This document shows positions 32,594 through 44,379 of a stretch of 64,000 nt of DNA, piece after piece. Under the pieces are notes generated by a model, which saw nothing but the letters and a program-made list of their open reading frames with translations, was not told where the DNA came from and did no database searches. Location of the stretch: NCBI RefSeq assembly GCF_001640025.1, contig NC_031672.1, positions 5,394,001-5,458,000 of the forward strand, read 5' to 3'. Origin of the DNA: Sugiyamaella lignohabitans. Taxonomy: Eukaryota > Ascomycota > Dipodascomycetes > Dipodascales > Trichomonascaceae. How positions within the stretch are numbered: the stretch's first letter is position 1; every line of letters begins with the position of its first letter. A program made the position numbers and the translations under genes.

Positions 32594-34454
32594 TCACCGC
32601 GACAATGTTATCCAAAAGGTCAGCTTTTCCAGCTCACTACCCTCTGCATGGAGCAGATCAGGTGTATGAACCGAGTGACGGACTGGTGGGCCACTGGAGT
32701 CGCGCTTTGGGCTTGCTTGAAGCGAAAGTTCGATATGATTGAGACCAGGAGTGAGGGTCAGCTCAAATCTATCCTTAAGTGGTTTTGACGTATCTGAAAA
32801 TGGATTTGACGCAGTCGAAGAAGAAGGTGCGATTCGACGGCCTTGGTGGAGAAGGGAGAGGTTATAATGTCTGAAATGCAAGTCTTCGTCTAGATCCACT
32901 GAGAAGTTGAGACTGCTATGAAACGTTGCTAACGTCAATGAGTAAGCTCTGATGGTGTGTGTTTTCGATGGGGGAACGATTAGTTGGAAAACGTCCAGGA
33001 AGTTTGCAGGTGGTACTGGATTTTTTGCCTGCATATAGCGCGAAGTTACGGGGATATTTGATGTGATATTAACCATTTGAAACAACGGATTAGCTGTTTT
33101 TGATGTTCTGGTTACAACATTTGCTGGGATCTTGACTTGAGGGAAAGATTCATCCTCATCGTGATCGCTCTCACTGTCATGTCTATTATCCTCAGACCCA
33201 TCAGATCCATCTACTTCGCCGTCGTCCTGGTTTTCCTCCTCTGGCTTCTCGGCGTCTTCCTCTTCGTCTTCTTGTTCTTCCTCTTCATCACCTTCGTTAC
33301 GTCGTTCCGGGACATCTACTTCAGATACGCCTATTACACCGGCCTTGTTCCTTTTCCCTCTCTGCAGACTCAATTCTTCTTTAATATTCTGAGCTTTTGG
33401 TTTCTTTTCTGACTTTTTGTCTCCCGATCGGTTAGCGTGCTTGTCATCTGTTACTGTACTAGCGGGTCCATCGTGACCTTGACTCTTAAGGCTAAGTTTC
33501 AGTTTTTGCTGTTGTGGGGGTTTCACCTTAAGCTTCAAGCTTCCTTGACCTTGTTGTGTACCATCCAATCTGGCTTTGAGTTCATCGACTTTCTCATTAA
33601 ATACTTTTTGTAGGGTATCGGCATCCTCGTATACTTGACTTCCCTCTTCATTGAATATTTTTGCGTTCTTGAAAATTAAGTCGACGATGTCAACAAACTC
33701 TTGGATCGTCGAAGCTTCATTTCCATCGATCTGCTTCTTAGCAGTATTAAATGAGGTTGCACGTTCTATAACCTGATAGTATTCGGGGTATATATCCTTA
33801 TTAGGTTCGTCCATAAATATAGGGGAAAGTTTTCTCCCTTTCTGTTTGTATTCGACTAGATCGCTGATGATTTTGAGTTGTAATGCTTTCAACTTCTCTG
33901 GGGACATCATATCCTCGGCCACATCGTTACCCCTTGTCTGCGTGGACTCGGATTCGTGTATTTGATCTTTAACAAACTGGAATATCTGATTGGCATGTTG
34001 AGCCACGATGCTCGCCGGCTCGTTATAAGTCTCAGCATTTTTATACATCAACTCGAAATCTGCGAGGTACTGATCCACCGTTGAGTACTGTCTTTTGTTT
34101 ACATTGTCCCTAATTTCATGTAATGATATGGGACTTTCAATCATTTCATAATAATCCGGGTATATTTTTTTGCTGGGCAACCTGAGAAATAACTCCACGA
34201 TTGACCCTCCTCTATTGCAGTGTTAGTATGTATTCGTGGCATAACCTCATGGCATAAACTCATGGCCTATATCTCTACTCACTCCTCGTCCTGTAACCCA
34301 TTGACAAGGTTTAGGATTGACAGAAAAATCTCCTGGTAAATGTTAGTACTTCTTGGTAATTCTAAGTGACAAAATAGCTTACATTTTGGTCAACTTTTAT
34401 ACGTTTACTGGACTCGGACCGGTCAGGTCCTTTGGACTTTCTTTTATCTTTCAT
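32594..34454 (-). CDS. RSC4: Rsc4-like tandem bromodomain subunit of RSC
   Basis: Subunit of the RSC chromatin remodeller. Three exons, 34454-34383, 34332-34283 and 34211-32594, give 579 residues (yeast about 625). The long frame begins mid-bromodomain. Intron 2 (34212-34282, GTGAGT, ATACTAAC) and intron 1 (34333-34382, GTAAGC, TACTAAC) restore the first helix, giving EIFLSILNLVNGLQDEEGGS before IVELFLRLPSKK. The two bromodomains lie at about 25-125 and 150-255, with acetyl-lysine Asn candidates in AETYNEP and AKIFNEEG. A Lys-rich linker, a strongly acidic stretch (about 335-390) and a conserved C-terminal domain follow. The basic first 20 residues (MKDKRKSKGPDRSESSKRIK) match the Lys-rich N-terminus whose acetylation is known in yeast Rsc4. 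It converges on the TRE-like gene, 154 bp apart. Confidence 0.9.
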
Positions 34455-35512
34455 TTTTTCACGCTAACTGCCTACTGGTTGGTTTTATTTTCAGTAAGGC
34501 ACGTCTTCTGTATCGTGCACTATTATCTCTGGTAGTAATCGCGAATCTCGAGACTAAAATGTATGCACCTCTCTTCGCTGAATGTGAATGTTTCCTGTGG
34601 GATAGGGTTCTCTGTTTGCGATTTGGGCCTATTCCCCTAATGAGAACATAAACAAAGCCTGATTCCGGAATCCCAGCCTGATTCTGTTTAGTATATATAG
34701 TTGGAATATGATACACGTTAATTTTTGTCGATATTTGTTCAGAATATTTACTCCATCTTTATATACACAATAATTGCTACTTGCATAGGGGTGCAGCTTA
34801 GAAGATCAAATGCTTCTCCATCACTATTGCTGCTGCTATAATAATGATGACATTCAATCAATCAAATAACCACTAAATTATGTTTCAAGTCTCAAACGAC
34901 AGGCATTATAATTCAAACCAAACACATGACAAATACAAGAAGAAGTACTGGTACACAATTCCTAATGAATGAATGAATGAATGAATGAATAAATCTTGTT
35001 CAAAGTCCTATACTATACATAATTAATACAATTCAAATAATTTCAAATCCCATCATTTATACATTACCAGGAAGACTGCTCGTATTTTTACCTGATTACA
35101 AGCTGTTTACTTTGGCTATTTTGAGTTCGATATATTTTTGACGCCACTGGATTCCCCATTAAAATATCAAAATGACTTACGATATTTCAATGAGTACACG
35201 GGAAAACGGTTCAGCTGCCAGGGTTACACTTTCATTAACGCTGCGAAAAAGCCGGTGCTAGTCATCTCTACCATAAGAGAACAGCGTCTAATTCCTAGAA
35301 TTCCAGGTAAAAGTGATAGTAAAATATACCGCTTTCTAATACAAAACTACACCATAATGTACTCATAGTAAAGGACATGGTGATATAAAGTTGCGGAACA
35401 CCTATGTACACTGTCAACTGTTTATTTTGTTATTTTTTTACTATCTTTGATGTATAGAGAGAGATATAAACATTAGCTCTTGAAAGCAAGCCCTAAATTT
35501 TGATCAGCAAGT
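34455..35512. other. 1.06 kb intergenic region before tRNA-Trp
   Basis: Upstream of RSC4 and of the tRNA. It holds an AATG microsatellite at 34964-34991 and AT-rich sequence. The 76-codon frame at 35138-35368 has no recognisable similarity and is probably chance. Confidence 0.45.
34964..34991. repeat. AATG microsatellite, six full units plus AATA
   Basis: Six perfect AATG units (34964-34987) followed by AATA, in non-coding DNA between RSC4 and the tRNA gene. Likely variable between strains. Confidence 0.95.
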
Positions 35513-35585
35513 GACGCGTTAGCTCAGTTGGTAGAGCGTCGGATTCCAAATCCGAAGGTCATTGGTTCGAGTCCTGTACGTGTCA
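35513..35585 (+). tRNA. tRNA-Trp (anticodon CCA), no intron
   Basis: A 73-nt cloverleaf. Acceptor arms GACGCGT (35513-35519) and ACGTGTC (35578-35584) pair with one G-T wobble; the discriminator is A. The D stem is GCTC/GAGC. The anticodon stem TCGGA/TCCGA encloses TTCCAAA, so the anticodon is CCA at 35546-35548. The T arm ATTGG-TTCGAGT-CCTGT has one T-T mismatch. A and B boxes are good (TAGCTCAGTTGG, GGTTCGAGTCC). Unlike the S. cerevisiae tRNA-Trp genes it has no intron. A run of seven T follows. Confidence 0.95.
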
Positions 35586-35586
35586 A

Positions 35587-35593
35587 TTTTTTT
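35587..35593 (+). terminator. Pol III T7 terminator of tRNA-Trp
   Basis: Seven T residues begin two bases after the tRNA 3' end. Immediately after lies a perfect 8-bp inverted repeat, ACCTTCAG (35595-35602) and CTGAAGGT (35608-35615), with a 5-nt loop. Confidence 0.85.
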
Positions 35594-36039
35594 GACCTTC
35601 AGATATCCTGAAGGTTGAAAAGCGTAATTGGGAAAGAGCGGTAATTGACTAGATGTTTTTTTTGTTGGTTTTAAACCAGGCACAAGATGGAATGCAATCT
35701 GTGTTAAGGTTGTAGGGTGAGGCGTGGCGCTCGGCCTAATGCAATCACCGGTTCTCCTTATCGATGACTTTACAGCCGATTTTATACGACAGAGCTACGC
35801 AGGGAAAGGGTTGTCGGTGTTATATTCAACCTCGGTAAAGAAAAATCTGGGGAAATCAGGAGCCTTGAGTTAATCGTATCGTACCGAAATCGAATTAGGG
35901 CATTGTGGGGCACAACCGAGCGCACATATAAATATAACAAACCTGTCGTCCCGCCTCTTTCAATTCATACATTCCATTTAATTCGTTTAACTTAGTGAAT
36001 CTCTTGTATCCATTCAGGTTAACCAACGCGAAATTTATA
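35594..36039. other. Intergenic region, promoter of b5-acyl-CoA dehydrogenase
   Basis: About 450 bp after the tRNA terminator. Apart from the hairpin at 35595-35615 and the TATA box at 35927, I see one CCTCGG (35830-35835), the core of the fatty-acid response site known in some filamentous fungi; a single six-base match is weak. Confidence 0.4.
35927..35934 (+). promoter_or_regulatory. TATA box of the b5-acyl-CoA dehydrogenase gene
   Basis: TATAAATA lies 106 bp before the ATG at 36040, at a plausible distance for a strong regulated yeast promoter. Confidence 0.5.
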
Positions 36040-37716
36040 ATGACAAAAGAAATCACTAGTGAGGTAAATACAACTGAAAGAATTGCTTATCATTGGTTCC
36101 CAATCTCTCCTTTCTGATATTAACACATTTTATAGGAAGTTGCCCAACACAATACCCCGGAATCATTATGGGTTATAGTTGAAGGCGGTGTTTATGATCT
36201 GACTGAATTTCAAAAAATTCACCCTGGTGGAAAGAATATTCTTAAACGTCATGCTGGTACCGACGCAACGAAGTTCTTCCTGAAGTTCCATGACGCCGCC
36301 AAAGTTCTTAAGACCGTTGGCTCTAAATATAAGATAGGCACGCTTAGTGCCAATGCTACCAGTGCCGTTGTCCCTGCAGCTTCCCTAAGCGCTGAGTCGA
36401 CTGCTGGTATCAAAGGTGTTCAACAAGAAAGTTACGGTGATATGATTCCTTATGGTGATGCCTCTTGGTACCAAGGATACTATTCCCCATACTATGGCCC
36501 GTCACATGCTGCGCTTCGTGCAGAAGTTCGTACTTGGGTTGACGAAAATATCAGACCTTACGTCGACGAGTGGGATGCCAAGGGTGAGATGCCTGCAGAA
36601 GTATACAAGAGTTTTGCTCAACAGGGATACCTGGCGGCTGTCATCGGATTGAAGAAGTATCCCACCCAATATACAGACCTACGCCTGAAAAACGTTCCTT
36701 TGGATGATTTCGATGCGTTCCATGAGTTTGTCATTTTAGATGAATTGTGTCGAGCAGGATCTGGTGGAGTTGTTTGGAATTTAACTGGTGGTTTCAGCAT
36801 TGGCATTCCGCCGGTAGTCAAGTACTGCCAGGATGCTGTTAGAAAGAGAGTAGTTCCTCAGATCCTGAGTGGTGACAAACGTATCTGTTTGGCCATTACC
36901 GAACCTGAGGCTGGCTCAGATGTTGCCAATCTCACTACTACTGCCAAGAAAACGCCAGACGGCAAGTACTATATTGTCAATGGTGCTAAGAAATGGATTA
37001 CAAATGGTGTTTGGTCCGACTTTTTTTCGGTCGCTGTTCGTACTGGTGGCCCAGGTATGAAAGGAATTTCTATGTTGCTGATCGAGAAGACTTTCCCTGG
37101 TGTGGAGGTTCGAAAAATTGAGACACAAGGCATGAGGGTTTCCGGTAGTACTTATATCACTTTCGACGATGTTAAGGTACCAGTGGAGAATTTGATTGGT
37201 GAGGAGAACAAAGGCTTCAAGACCATTGTAACTAATTTCAATCATGAAAGATTGGGTGTTATTGGTCAAGCGGTAAGATTCTCTCGTTTATTGTACGAAG
37301 AGTCTATGAAGTATGCTCATGTCAGAGAAACCTTTGGTAAGAAGCTTGTCGAACATGACGTTATCAGAATGAAGCTGGCTCAAATGGCCGCCAAAACTGA
37401 GGCAGCTCAAAATTGGCTAGAAAATCTGATTTATCAATACGATGCTATGGAGGAACAAGAAGCCATGATGCGTCTTGGTGGAGCTATTGCCGGCCTCAAG
37501 GGCCTAGCTAGTCAAACGATGGAATACTGTGCTCGTGAGGCATCGCAAATCTTTGGTGGACTGTCATACACTCGCGGCGGCCGTGGTGGCGTAGTTGAGC
37601 GTCTATACAGAGAGGTGCGTGCACTTGCAATTCCTGGTGGCTCAGAAGAAATCATGTTTGACCTTTCTATCAGGCAAGCTCTTAAGGTTCACGAATTCCT
37701 TGGTGCTAAGCTTTAA
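36040..37716 (+). CDS. Cytochrome b5-acyl-CoA dehydrogenase fusion, likely peroxisomal
   Basis: Two-domain protein of 534 residues. Exons 36040-36063 and 36136-37716; the intron at 36064-36135 has GTAAAT, ATTAAC and TATAG. The first exon encodes MTKEITSE. Residues 9-90 form a cytochrome b5 domain with haem ligands His37 (IHPGG) and His60 (KFHDAAK). The rest is an acyl-CoA dehydrogenase: FAD/substrate motif TEPEAGSDVAN and a C-terminal helical domain. The usual medium-chain catalytic Glu position is Gly (AIPGGSEE). Glu379 in NHERLGV falls where isovaleryl-CoA and long-chain dehydrogenases keep their base, so the enzyme is probably active. The last three residues are AKL, a PTS1 peroxisomal signal. 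The b5 domain could pass electrons from the flavin; the acceptor is unknown. The long frame alone (from 36442) misses the whole b5 domain. Confidence 0.92.
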
Positions 37717-38195
37717 TGGATCATTCATTATTTAAAACTATACTAAATAATACAGGTGTTTTTATAAGTATAATAAGGTCTCGAAATTTATATTCGCTCG
37801 CCTGAATAGTCTATAGTAATATTGTGTTAGATGTATCTTAGTTATCCACTACCAGGTAACGAAATTGAGTTAGAGCAATGGATAATGCTGGTATCTTGAA
37901 ACTTTAGTCTACGATACTGAAGAGTGTTTCTCGCAAATACACGGCCACGGCCAAAACAGCAGGTTATGCAGATCTTCCATCAACTTACTAGGCTTGGATC
38001 GACATGCTCGCTTGTGTTATAACATGGCACCGTAGTCGCATCCACGACTAAATGAAGCTATTCAATGACCAGCTGACGAAGAAATTAGAGGAATATTATA
38101 ATATCCCACAAGAGTATATGCCGTATGAGGTGCCTTCCATTGGTGGCAGTATTTGAAAAAATCACATAAGCATTTCTATTTGGCGTATTTGAATA
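37717..38195. other. Intergenic region before RAD30
   Basis: About 480 bp of AT-rich sequence between two + strand genes. No gene, tRNA or strong motif was seen. Confidence 0.4.
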
Positions 38196-40256
38196 ATGGT
38201 CAATCATGAGGTAGAGAAAGAAAAGTTGAATTCTAAATTCACAAAGCGCGACTTTGATGGATTGCTAGAGGCATCTACCTCGCACAGTTCGCCATTGGCT
38301 GTGATTGCTCACATAGATTTGGATGCGTTTTATGCTCAGTGCGAACAGGTTAGATTGGGCCTCACCAAGGAGCATCCTGTGGTATGTAGACAGTGGAATT
38401 CCCTCATTGCTGTAAGCTATGCTGCTCGCAAATATGGAGTATCCCGTATGCAAACCATCGAGGATGCGCGTAAGCTCTGCCCTGATCTTATCTTTCCCCA
38501 TGTTGCAACTTTCAAGAAAGGCGAGACAACTTGGAATTATTACGAAGACCCAGATGTGGAGAATCACAAGGTTAGCTTGGATCCCTTCCGTAGAGAAAGT
38601 AGAAAGATATTTGCAATATTCAAATCGTACTGTGACGTGATAGAAAAAGCAGGCATAGATGAAACATTTCTGGATCTAGGTAAGCTAGTACGTGAGAAGG
38701 CAATAGACCTTTTCCCAAAGCAATTTGAAACGGTAGCGAAAATGAATCCCACAGACCATCTTCCGCTTCCACCTGAAATCATCCCTAGTGACTTGAAGTG
38801 GTATGGTCATGTATTCAAAGGAGATAATGAAACGCCAGAAGAATCAGATGCGGTGGGCCAAATTCAGAAGAACCCATATCACTCTCAAACACCGTCGTCG
38901 GTTCCGAAGGACTGGGACGATATCTTATTAATGATCGGATCTTCTATTGTCGATGAAATAAGACGTGATGTTTTTGCTAGACACAAGTATACTTGTTCTG
39001 CAGGAATATCTCGTAACAAAATATTAGCTAAATTAGGGAGTCCGAGAAACAAACCAAATGGTCAAACAGTAATAAAAACTTCGGAAATAATCAATTTCAT
39101 GTCTTCTTGTGAGTTCACAGATATGTGGGGCCTGGGAGGAAGATTTGGTGACGAGGTTACTAAAAAGCTAGGGGTTCCGGATACGGGTTCAATTCAGTAT
39201 CTTCTAAACATACCCATAGAAACAATAAAGAGGAAGACGGATGCATCAATTGGCGAAAGGATCTATAACTTAGTTCGAGGGCAAGTATCGTCAGAGGTGG
39301 TTACTAGGATAAATATTAAATCTATGCAGTCAGTAAAACAGTTCGGTAGTAAGCCTCTTAAAACTTTGGATGACTGCAAAGACTGGATAAAAGTATTCGC
39401 TGCGGACATTGCTGGAAGGATAGTAGAATTAGACGAAGAGCATGGGAACGATGGTGTCCCGTTAAGGCCGAGGACAGTGTCTCTACAGCAAGGAACTCAT
39501 AAGCCTATAGCAGTAACTCGAAGGAAACAAGCACAGTTTTTAAAACTTTTCAAAGCATCAACATTCAAAGAACTCTCAGGTTTATTAATCGAAGCTGGAG
39601 AGTCCCTTCTCATGCAGCTTCAATCAGAGAGTCCAACGTCTTTACTGCCCTCCAGTTCTCTCAGCTTGTCCGTTTCTCAGATTGTGCCAATTACTGACAA
39701 GGGATCTCGTACGATAGAGACATATTTCAGAAAAGATGATCGTGTGACATCTAGAAACCATTCACCTATATACATGTCTCGGAACGCGATCAAACCATTA
39801 CCTCAAAAGATTAATTCCAAAGATTCCGACATACCTGGAACTGACTCAGTGAGTTCTCTGGCTGATCGACAAGAAGCGAGTCACAAGGTAACGTTTGATT
39901 CACCTATGTTTAGACTAGATGATGAGTCAGATGAAGAATCACTCTTTGTCAGCGAGAAGATAAAATGCGATAAGTGCGGAAACAAAATATCAGTGGATAG
40001 TGTAAGTGAACATATTGACTGGCACTTTGCAATGGATCTTCAACAGCAGGAAGAGCTGAAGCACATGACGAATCATCTAAAGGCGAAGCAACCTTCTATT
40101 GGAGCTTCTTCTCCTCGAAGGGACGTTGTTAAACAAAAGGCCAGCTCTCACCAAAGTGGTAGGATTGCGAAGAAACCTAAAACAGTGAAGAACCGGACCG
40201 TTCTGGACTTTTTCCAGCGAGCACCAAAAACTGATGGCGCTAATAAGAATATTTAA
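38196..40256 (+). CDS. RAD30: DNA polymerase eta (Rad30)
   Basis: Y-family translesion polymerase of 686 residues (yeast 632) that copies past UV cyclobutane dimers. Catalytic metal ligands are visible in HIDLDAFYAQCEQ and GIDETFLDLG. The fingers region has SYAARKYGVSR and the palm has KYTCSAGISRNKILAKLGS. The little-finger domain ends near residue 480. A C-terminal UBZ zinc finger follows, with CDKCGNK and HIDWH as the Cys2His2 set (about 590-615). A PIP-like box for PCNA, TVLDFFQRA, is at the very end. The Leu of FLDL is encoded by CTG, showing normal CTG decoding. The ORF is uninterrupted. Confidence 0.96.
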   Translation: MVNHEVEKEKLNSKFTKRDFDGLLEASTSHSSPLAVIAHIDLDAFYAQCEQVRLGLTKEHPVVCRQWNSLIAVSYAARKYGVSRMQTIEDARKLCPDLIFPHVATFKKGETTWNYYEDPDVENHKVSLDPFRRESRKIFAIFKSYCDVIEKAGIDETFLDLGKLVREKAIDLFPKQFETVAKMNPTDHLPLPPEIIPSDLKWYGHVFKGDNETPEESDAVGQIQKNPYHSQTPSSVPKDWDDILLMIGSSIVDEIRRDVFARHKYTCSAGISRNKILAKLGSPRNKPNGQTVIKTSEIINFMSSCEFTDMWGLGGRFGDEVTKKLGVPDTGSIQYLLNIPIETIKRKTDASIGERIYNLVRGQVSSEVVTRINIKSMQSVKQFGSKPLKTLDDCKDWIKVFAADIAGRIVELDEEHGNDGVPLRPRTVSLQQGTHKPIAVTRRKQAQFLKLFKASTFKELSGLLIEAGESLLMQLQSESPTSLLPSSSLSLSVSQIVPITDKGSRTIETYFRKDDRVTSRNHSPIYMSRNAIKPLPQKINSKDSDIPGTDSVSSLADRQEASHKVTFDSPMFRLDDESDEESLFVSEKIKCDKCGNKISVDSVSEHIDWHFAMDLQQQEELKHMTNHLKAKQPSIGASSPRRDVVKQKASSHQSGRIAKKPKTVKNRTVLDFFQRAPKTDGANKNI

Positions 40257-40327
40257 TCTATTTATTACCATGCAAATGTCCATATATAACAACACTATAT
40301 GTACTTCATATTTTATTAATCATGAGC

Positions 40328-43300
40328 TCACCTAAAACCAGAATTAGCAATGCTTTCTGAGGCTAACGCTTGTGCGACTTTCTCTCTTTGTTTTAGCCTT
40401 CGCGACACATAGTCGTGCTCTCCTCGCGTCTTCAAAATACGCAGAATGATGTCTTCAGTCTGAGGTGTTTCTCTTTGTGCTATGCGCAGTTGCTCATTCT
40501 GCTTCTTAACAACGGTCCGATTTCTATGAGCCATAACAGTGTTTTTACGTTTCATGAGTATCTCAGGAGAAGCAAAATAATTTTTATCCTTTAAACTCTT
40601 GAAGCTTTGTGATAGCATTTTTTCGCTTTCCTGTTTTAGCTGGGTTGTCGTCCAGTTGTAGAATATTGTGGTATCAATCAACTGTTGGTACTTCTGTGAT
40701 TGCAATATTTCCAAGGAAGGACCAGCACCGTCATGATAAAAAAATGACTTCATTGCTGACAACCATGTGAAAACTATTTCAACTTCGGTGGCATTCAGTT
40801 GTTGGCGAATAGTTCGCCTATCTGATAGGGGAGGTAGCAGCAAGTGGTCAATAGTTTCAAGAACAACATTCCAAGTTTGTGTCATTACCTTGATCTTCAG
40901 GTCAGGGGTGAGGCCCCTTGCCAGCGTTGCGAAATTTTCGTTCAAATAATCGAACAAAGGATCCAACGAATCTTCAATCTCAATTTTTCTCAAATTGTGC
41001 GTTGGCTTATTGTTACTTATTTTAGTATTGCTAAACCAACTCGAAAGAGCATCGATATTAAACCTTCCTGCCCCCTGGAGAGCTTTCATAGTCGTATTTG
41101 AGATAGAGTATTTGATGAAAGCTGTGAACTGCAAATGTTAATAATCTTACTTAGGTATCATCTCGCGGCACACTTACTTTGTCCACAATCATCTTGATCA
41201 TGTCAGCTTCCGTTCTCATTAAAGTTCTAAGACCTTTTCCAAAGTGAAACCGGATATCGTCTCGTTCGCTTTCCATGCTGATGTTCACAAGAAGCTTTCC
41301 TTGAATGTCCAAATCGAGCCATACATCCTTCTTGAAGTTAGTAATTAATCACGCTACAAATAGTCCCTTCTACTCCACTTACTTGTGTCACAAAGTCCTG
41401 AAAAGCACTAGGATCTAATCGAATGAATGCTCTACCACATATGTCATGATTTTGTAGTGAATTTTCATCCCATACAGTGGCAACAAGCAGCTTGGATCCA
41501 CTGGTAGCTACCTCAAAGACTTCATTCCAAACAGGGTTAAGGTCTTCATAGATTGTCCTAGTCTTCCCTATCTGTTTCCGACTTGTCTGGTCCACCAAAG
41601 TCACATACGGATCACTTAGGCCATTCATATCGCAGGCCTTTAAGCCTTCTGCTTGTATGATCTTGACATTAAAAAGAAAAGAATTAGGCTTCTTTTGTGT
41701 TCGTTCTGATAGGCTGAGTATTTGGTATACCTGCTCCGAGTTGACCTCGGACTCAATTTTATCCAGTTCAATTTGTGCTAGCTCGATATTGTTTAGACGA
41801 ACACAAGTTTCTTTCAAAAAGTTGTAAGGAATGACTTTTTCTTTGCCATTTACAGCAGTCTTAGCCATATTTATCCACTTATCTTGACGAGAACGAATCT
41901 GGGGTGGGGAGAGCTCATTGGTTTTCAAATCTTCGAGAAACAAAAAAAGCAGCCTGTCTGCGTATTGACAGGTAGCAGTAGAAACTCCTTTCATCAGTAT
42001 AGTTAGAATTTTAGCAATCTGCACCTCGTCTCTCCAACGCAAACCGTTAACCATATCAAGCGCACTTCTAAATGATTGAAATATATCGACAACCGATATA
42101 CTATTAAGAATACCTGTTTCCTCATCAACTGGAAGAAACTTGTCACTTTGAATAGCAGGCTCCACCCATGTTTGAGCTAGCTGTGCAGATGACTCAGCCC
42201 ATTTTACAACAAATGGGTAAAAACTTCCCTCAATGTCAAAACCAAATTGTAGCTCTGAAACTTGAACGAATAAATCTCTGATTTCAGTCATTTTTTTATA
42301 TAACAGTATCATATCTTCGAAAGAGGGTTCTTCTTGACGAGCATTGAAGATGGTCATCATATGCGCGAACATTGATTGCGAATCAAGTGAAAACATCGTT
42401 AGGTGCTGCTCAGCTGATATCACTGGAACTGAAATCTTTCCAAATAAAGGTGATTTATATCTCTTCTGCAGCCGTTTAGCTGTTCCTATTACTTTATCGG
42501 CCAAATCAACGATATGCAGAGGGTCTAAAGTATGATCTCTTGGAATTATATCGATCAGAGATCCATATTTCTCTTCGGCTGCTGCAATAATAGTCTTCTT
42601 CAACCTTTTAATTTGTTTTGCCGATGGTTCAAGACCAGTAAATGTGGAGGCTGGGTCACCATGCTTCTGTTGTTCCTGCCCCAAAGCCGTGTAAGCTAAA
42701 ATGTACTTATCCAAAGCTTCCAGATATGGCCTGATCTTTGGCGGAGAATCATCATAGATTTGCCGCAATGCCTCTTCAATTCTATGCATAATCGACTTCT
42801 GGAACTCCGATAAAACAGTGACAAAGTGCACTTTGTCACAATATGGCCAGGTATGAGGGGACCAAGCTAGAGTTCCTTTCTTATCAGACTCCACCACGTG
42901 TTTGGCTAGATTGAACGCTTCATCTAAATTTGCTAGTGTAAAAAGACCCTCCTTCAACATTTCTTCCGAAACATCAAGTAAAATTACTGCTCTTGTAACA
43001 CTTGGAATCCTCCACAAATTAGCTGCTTTTGTCAGAATGTCGATTGAGGATTTCGACATTAAAATTGTGATACTTTCTGGGTTTGCGAGCCTCTCATTTC
43101 CCGACGCTGTAAAATCTCGCTCCAGACACCGTTTCAAAAGATGCCTATAAAATGATTTTGTATCAGAAGGTATAAAGTACAAGCCTTTAGTGGGATCAGG
43201 GATTGAAGCGTCCTTTCGAGGCGTAGAAGCGTCAAAGCGGGCAGCATTTTCAAAGATAGCTATTTGTTTGTGTATTGCCTCAACCTCAGACTCTTTCCAC

Positions 43301-44379
43301 CTTTGATATTCAGAGTCTGAAGTAAAATCAATGGCCTGGTACACCGGGTGGCGATCGTATCCTCGCAGCGCAAGCTGGATGGATTTTAGTTCATCTATTG
43401 CCAATCCTTCAGTTGCTTCACTTTTCATTCGATCGATGTCTCTCTGGATTTCTGATTTGCTTATGAGTAATAAAGATGATATGTCCTTAGCTAGGGCCAT
43501 ATCATCTAATTCAAAGCTTGCAGCTACAGTATTACGCTGCTCATTGCCACCAAGCATGTTGGTCGAGTTAGCACTCGCTGTGATTCGAGGCTGAAGTACT
43601 TCGCCTCTTGAGCTATTCAAACTTGATTCATATGATTCAAGTTGTTTTATTAGAGCTTGGTGAGAAGAACTGCTGTGACTCGAAGAATCCTTTATTGTTT
43701 GAATTAGGAGATTAACGAATGCTGCACAATGTTTGTCAATCAAACTATTAAGCTGAGAATGCGGGACTCCTGCTTTGCTCAGTTCCTTTGCGCTACAGCT
43801 GATGAACCGCATAACCAGATCTTCTGCTTGACGAGTTTCCTTAATCTGCCGCAGGGTCGTAGGGTCGGATAAGTCTAGATAAAACACTAGATAGCATCTT
43901 TTCAGCAGTGGATTGTCCGTTAGAGTACCAGGTTGAGCCATATCTTTAAACTTCGACACCAAAAGCTTAGGTACACCCTTTGGTAACTTTTGACTAAATG
44001 ATGGAGACCTTGCTGAACTCAAGCTGCTTTGACCCAAGTCGTAGGAACCATTATTGAGTCTGCTTCCACCATCACTAGTAGAGCGGCTATGAGTCTTATG
44101 AAGTTGACCGGGTACAGATAAATTACTATCTGGTGACCGTGATCTGGATAAAGGATTCAAGTCTGCTCCCGTTAGAAATCTTGGCTGAACCCTGTAGGTG
44201 AGTATAGCTAAGCGCAGAATATAAGGATAAAGAGCGCTATCAGTTATCCTAGCGCTAAGCTGTCTCCATGAGGGCCCGACTTCTGATATACTAGATGATC
44301 GAGACGCACTGTCATCTAGATGAGTTATATTTGAATATGATGAGATTATTGAACCATTATTGGACCTTATACGAGACAT
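40328..44379 (-). CDS. Munc13/UNC-13-like protein with MHD1-C2-MHD2 layout
   Basis: A 1,316-residue protein of the fungal Munc13-like family (fission yeast Ync13 and Git1 are members), which act in exocytosis/endocytosis at division sites or in cAMP signalling. Exons are 44379-41383, 41330-41178 and 41128-40328. Intron 1 (41331-41382) has GTAAGT and TTACTAAC; intron 2 (41129-41177) has GTAAGT and TATTAAC. Joining restores the end of the C2 domain (DFVTQKDVWLDLDIQGKLLV) and links it to the C-terminal helical MHD2-like part. The C2 domain at about 915-1050 keeps acidic loop residues (DMNGLSDPYVTL, WDENSLQNHD) suited to calcium or phospholipid. The Ser-rich N-terminus and helical MHD1 region fill residues 1-900. 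S. cerevisiae has no clear equivalent. Confidence 0.88.

Noticed and set aside
35830..35835. CCTCGG fatty-acid response element
   Set aside because: A single six-base match is expected by chance many times in 64 kb; noted only in the region entry.
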